Source: Alistipes onderdonkii
GTDB taxonomy: Bacteria > Bacteroidota > Bacteroidia > Bacteroidales > Rikenellaceae
Direction: 5' to 3'
NCBI RefSeq assembly: GCF_025145285.1
Contig: NZ_CP102251.1
Span: 248,001-312,000, forward strand
DNA: 64,000 nt
Position numbers and translations under genes: made by a program. This document shows, piece by piece, positions 62,120-64,000 of the stretch; the stretch's first letter is position 1; each line of letters starts with the position of its first letter. The notes beneath the pieces are model-generated. The model was not told the DNA's origin. It was given only the letters and a program-made list of their open reading frames with translations, and made no database searches.

Positions 62120-62141
62120 GAGGGCAAAGCCCCCTATAATA

Positions 62142-62176
62142 TGTAAAAGCCCGCCGAACATCGGCGGGCTTTTACA
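62142..62176. terminator. Bidirectional terminator between rmuC and the convergent gene
   Basis: A perfect 16-bp stem (62142-62157 with 62161-62176, AAAAGCCCGCCGA core) with a 3-base loop and T-runs in both arms. Confidence 0.88.
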
Positions 62177-62218
62177 TTTCCCGGCAGGAGATTTCCCATG
62201 TCGTGCGCAAAACCCGAT

Positions 62219-62779
62219 TCACGGCCTGCGGGATTCCTTCCAGCTTTTGCGCATCCGCACTTCGATTCCCGGCGTTGCGTCGTGCGCCATCGTCTCCACA
62301 AGGTCGTCCCACACCTCCTGAACCCAGCCGACACGCTGCCGGCAATGCTTCAGCACCTCGACCGCCCAAATCTTCACGGCGACCTTCGCCCCCGGATCGA
62401 CCGCCCACCGGGCGGCAGCCTCGGCAATCCGCTCCAGATCCCGCACCTGGGGCGTGAAACGCCCCAGCAGGTCGGCCATGACCTTTGCGAAATGGCGCCG
62501 GGCGCTGGGATCGGCGCAGGCAGGGAAATCCGTCCGGCAAAACAGGCCGGCATAGGGCATGAACGAATCCGGGGCGTCGAAATAGATCTTTTCGAGCACA
62601 TACGCACCCCGGAAAGCCACCTTGTGCCTCACGGCACGCGGCAACCCCTCGTAGCGGGAGGTCACCACCTCATACAGCAACCCCACGGCATCCGCATCGC
62701 GCACGCGCCGGGCCACCGTGTCGGCAAAATCGGAATAAAACCGCTCCGACAGGCATTTTATCAACTCCGCCTCCGTCAT
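62219..62779 (-). CDS. Helical (HEAT-like) cytosolic protein of unknown function
   Basis: 186 residues from the ATG at 62777-62779 (MTEAELIKCLSERFYSD); an ATG 17 codons upstream is the alternative. All-helical, with repeated hydrophobic helices such as AVRHKVAFRGAYVLEKIYFD, ARRHFAKVMADLLGRF and KVAVKIWAVEVLKHC. This is the pattern of a short HEAT or DNA-alkylation-repair-like repeat protein found as hypothetical genes in Bacteroidota. No catalytic residues are evident. Downstream of tsaB on the same strand. Confidence 0.75.
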   Translation of the reverse strand: MTEAELIKCLSERFYSDFADTVARRVRDADAVGLLYEVVTSRYEGLPRAVRHKVAFRGAYVLEKIYFDAPDSFMPYAGLFCRTDFPACADPSARRHFAKVMADLLGRFTPQVRDLERIAEAAARWAVDPGAKVAVKIWAVEVLKHCRQRVGWVQEVWDDLVETMAHDATPGIEVRMRKSWKESRRP

Positions 62780-62887
62780 ACCGATACACTCCCGCCGAAA
62801 CCCCGATTCTGTGGGTTCGCCGTACAGCAACCCCGAAAAGCCCCGGGTCTTACGGCCATGCCGGACGCCACAGCATGAAAAACACCG

Positions 62888-63595
62888 TCAAAACAACTTT
62901 TTCTTCGACGTCGTAACGACAAAATCCTTCAGGTAGAAAGGTTCGAAATAGGCGATATCTTCCGTGCATCCCGCATCGAGCGCACGCTGGGCCAGCCGCG
63001 CAAGCCCGCGTGCGGAAGGGGCTACCTCGACAAGCACGGCGTCGGGCAGTATCCCGGCGCATTTGCGGGCCCCGCTGCCGAAGATCACGAACGGCCTCCC
63101 CTGCGAACGGAAGTGCGCAAAACTCTCCCCGTCGACGACCTCGGCCGAAACCTCGTTAAGGGGCTTTCCGGCCGTATCGAATACCTGCGCATAGACCTCC
63201 ATGCGGCGGGCATCGACCATCGGGCAGAGGCAGGCATGTTCCCAGTCGGGGACGGAAAGAATCCCGGCTTCGTAATCTTCGAGCGCCACTTCGGCCAGCG
63301 CATCGAGCGACCCGACGGCCACCAGCGGCTTACGCACCCCGTAGCACAGCCCCTTGGCGAACGAAACGCCGATCCGCAGCCCCGTATAGGAGCCGGGGCC
63401 CTTGCCCACGGCCACGGCATCCAGTTCGTCGGGCGCAATGCCCGTTTCGCGCAAAAGCTCGTCGACGAACACGCCGACCTTGCGGGCGTGGTCGCGCCCT
63501 TCGTCGCTCTCGCGCAGCGAAAGCAGCTCCCCGTCCTTTGCAATACCGACCGAACAAACGTCCGTACCGGTCTCGACACATAGAATCAAGCTCAT
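62888..63595 (-). CDS. tsaB: tRNA threonylcarbamoyladenosine biosynthesis protein TsaB
   Basis: 235 residues from ATG at 63593-63595 (MSLILCVETGTDVCSVGI). The frame is open 20 codons upstream, but homologues start at this Met. ASKHA-fold motifs: ILCVETGTDVCSVG, DHARKVGVFVDELL, AVGKGPGSYTGLRIGVSFAKGLCYG. TsaB pairs with TsaD for the t6A37 modification of ANN-decoding tRNAs. Nineteen bases after the HAD gene. Confidence 0.93.
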   Translation of the reverse strand: MSLILCVETGTDVCSVGIAKDGELLSLRESDEGRDHARKVGVFVDELLRETGIAPDELDAVAVGKGPGSYTGLRIGVSFAKGLCYGVRKPLVAVGSLDALAEVALEDYEAGILSVPDWEHACLCPMVDARRMEVYAQVFDTAGKPLNEVSAEVVDGESFAHFRSQGRPFVIFGSGARKCAGILPDAVLVEVAPSARGLARLAQRALDAGCTEDIAYFEPFYLKDFVVTTSKKKLF

Positions 63596-63614
63596 ATCTT
63601 CGATAAATTCAAAC

Positions 63615-64000
63615 TCAATCGTCCAGAATACCCAGATGCCCCAGCGCCCGGGCAATGCCGTCCTCGTCGACCGGGGCGGTCACGTAATCGGCAGCGTTCA
63701 GCGCCTCCTCGCAGGCATTGCCCATGGCAACCCCCACCCCCGCGGCCGACAGCATCGCCACGTCGTTGCCGCCGTCGCCGAAGGCCGCTACTTCCGAAGC
63801 CCGGTACCCGTAGGCGGACATAAATTCCCTCATGCCCGTGGCCTTGTCGATGCCTGCGACATTGATGTCGGCGAAAATCGGGCACCACCGGCTCGCCGCA
63901 AGCCCGGGCAACTGCGCCATGACGCGCCGTTCGGCCTCCGTATCCAGATAGAAACACATCTGGCAGCACTCGCTCCGGTCGAAAAGCGCACGGAGGTCGG
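63615..64000 (-). CDS. Cof-type HAD hydrolase, C-terminal part (start outside window)
   Basis: The frame is open to the window edge (about 127 residues seen), so the ATG at 63957-63959 is internal. C-terminal Cof/HAD-IIB features: DINVAGIDKATGMREFMSAYG with the motif III lysine, motif IV AAFGDGGNDVAMLSAAGVGVAMGNACEE with its metal-binding Asp, and ADYVTAPVDEDGIARAL. The family dephosphorylates sugar phosphates or flavin intermediates. Its N-terminal nucleophile motif lies beyond the window. Confidence 0.9.
   Translation of the reverse strand, partial: DLRALFDRSECCQMCFYLDTEAERRVMAQLPGLAASRWCPIFADINVAGIDKATGMREFMSAYGYRASEVAAFGDGGNDVAMLSAAGVGVAMGNACEEALNAADYVTAPVDEDGIARALGHLGILDD

Overview
The window looks like a chromosomal segment of a GC-rich Bacteroidota, most likely an Alistipes-type member of the Rikenellaceae (inference). 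The evidence is the repeated Bacteroidota promoter pattern (TTTG, 19-20 bases, TAnnTTTG), near absence of Shine-Dalgarno sequences, families typical of the phylum (TonB-dependent receptor, DUF4465, DUF4836, DUF1080, surface lipoproteins with CSDDD after the lipobox) and high GC in coding regions. No IS element, prophage, CRISPR array or rRNA was seen. There is one tRNA (Lys, CTT).

Layout. 1-3.1 kb: 3' end of a TonB-dependent receptor with a PnuC-type vitamin permease, then a DUF1080 lipoprotein, a YjbR protein and an unknown lipoprotein. 3.2-8.4 kb: a tight five-gene minus-strand operon (MFS transporter, outer-membrane barrel, PhoH, PepD, lipid kinase). 8.4-13.1 kb: a small AT-rich membrane protein gene, a CPA2 cation/proton antiporter, and der, whose 3' end is tandemly duplicated together with a hairpin element. 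13.1-16.6 kb: an oxidative-stress module (RclC-like membrane protein, AraC regulator, divergent catalase). 16.6-23.2 kb: DEAD-box helicase, MiaB, YitT, PlsY and an acyl-CoA synthetase. 23.2-27.3 kb: a candidate structured RNA, a LytS/LytR-type two-component pair, an HsdR_N-domain protein, a degenerate GH2 protein and tRNA-Lys. 27.3-30.7 kb: an EamA transporter, a GH76 lipoprotein and a secreted endonuclease/phosphatase-fold protein.

31-38.4 kb is devoted to (amino)sugar metabolism: a ROK kinase and ManA, then an operon with a NahK-like kinase, a CBM9-like protein, a NagB-LmbE fusion and a stand-alone NagB. In the fusion the NagB domain has lost the catalytic histidine. 38.7-40.7 kb: two surface lipoproteins of the DUF4465 family lie behind a cobalamin riboswitch, a small B12 regulon without a BtuB in view. 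40.7-45.1 kb: FabD, a NagC-like ROK repressor with a GNAT acetyltransferase, and galactokinase. 45.4-50.2 kb is a glycerophosphodiester/glycerol-3-phosphate module: a secreted phosphodiesterase supplies G3P, GlpT imports it, GlpD oxidises it, and a divergent DeoR-family regulator has matching candidate operators at the glpD promoter.

50.2-64 kb is mostly housekeeping: YgjP-like metallopeptidase, DUF4153, RlmB and an ABC-F ATPase in one operon; an HD phosphohydrolase, Rpe, an ABC permease/ATPase pair, a DUF4836 lipoprotein, RmuC, a helical-repeat-like protein, TsaB and the start-truncated end of a Cof-type HAD phosphatase. The most distinctive signals are the der tail duplication, the riboswitch-controlled DUF4465 pair, the NagB-LmbE fusion with its H-to-Q change, and the candidate RNA at 23.2 kb.
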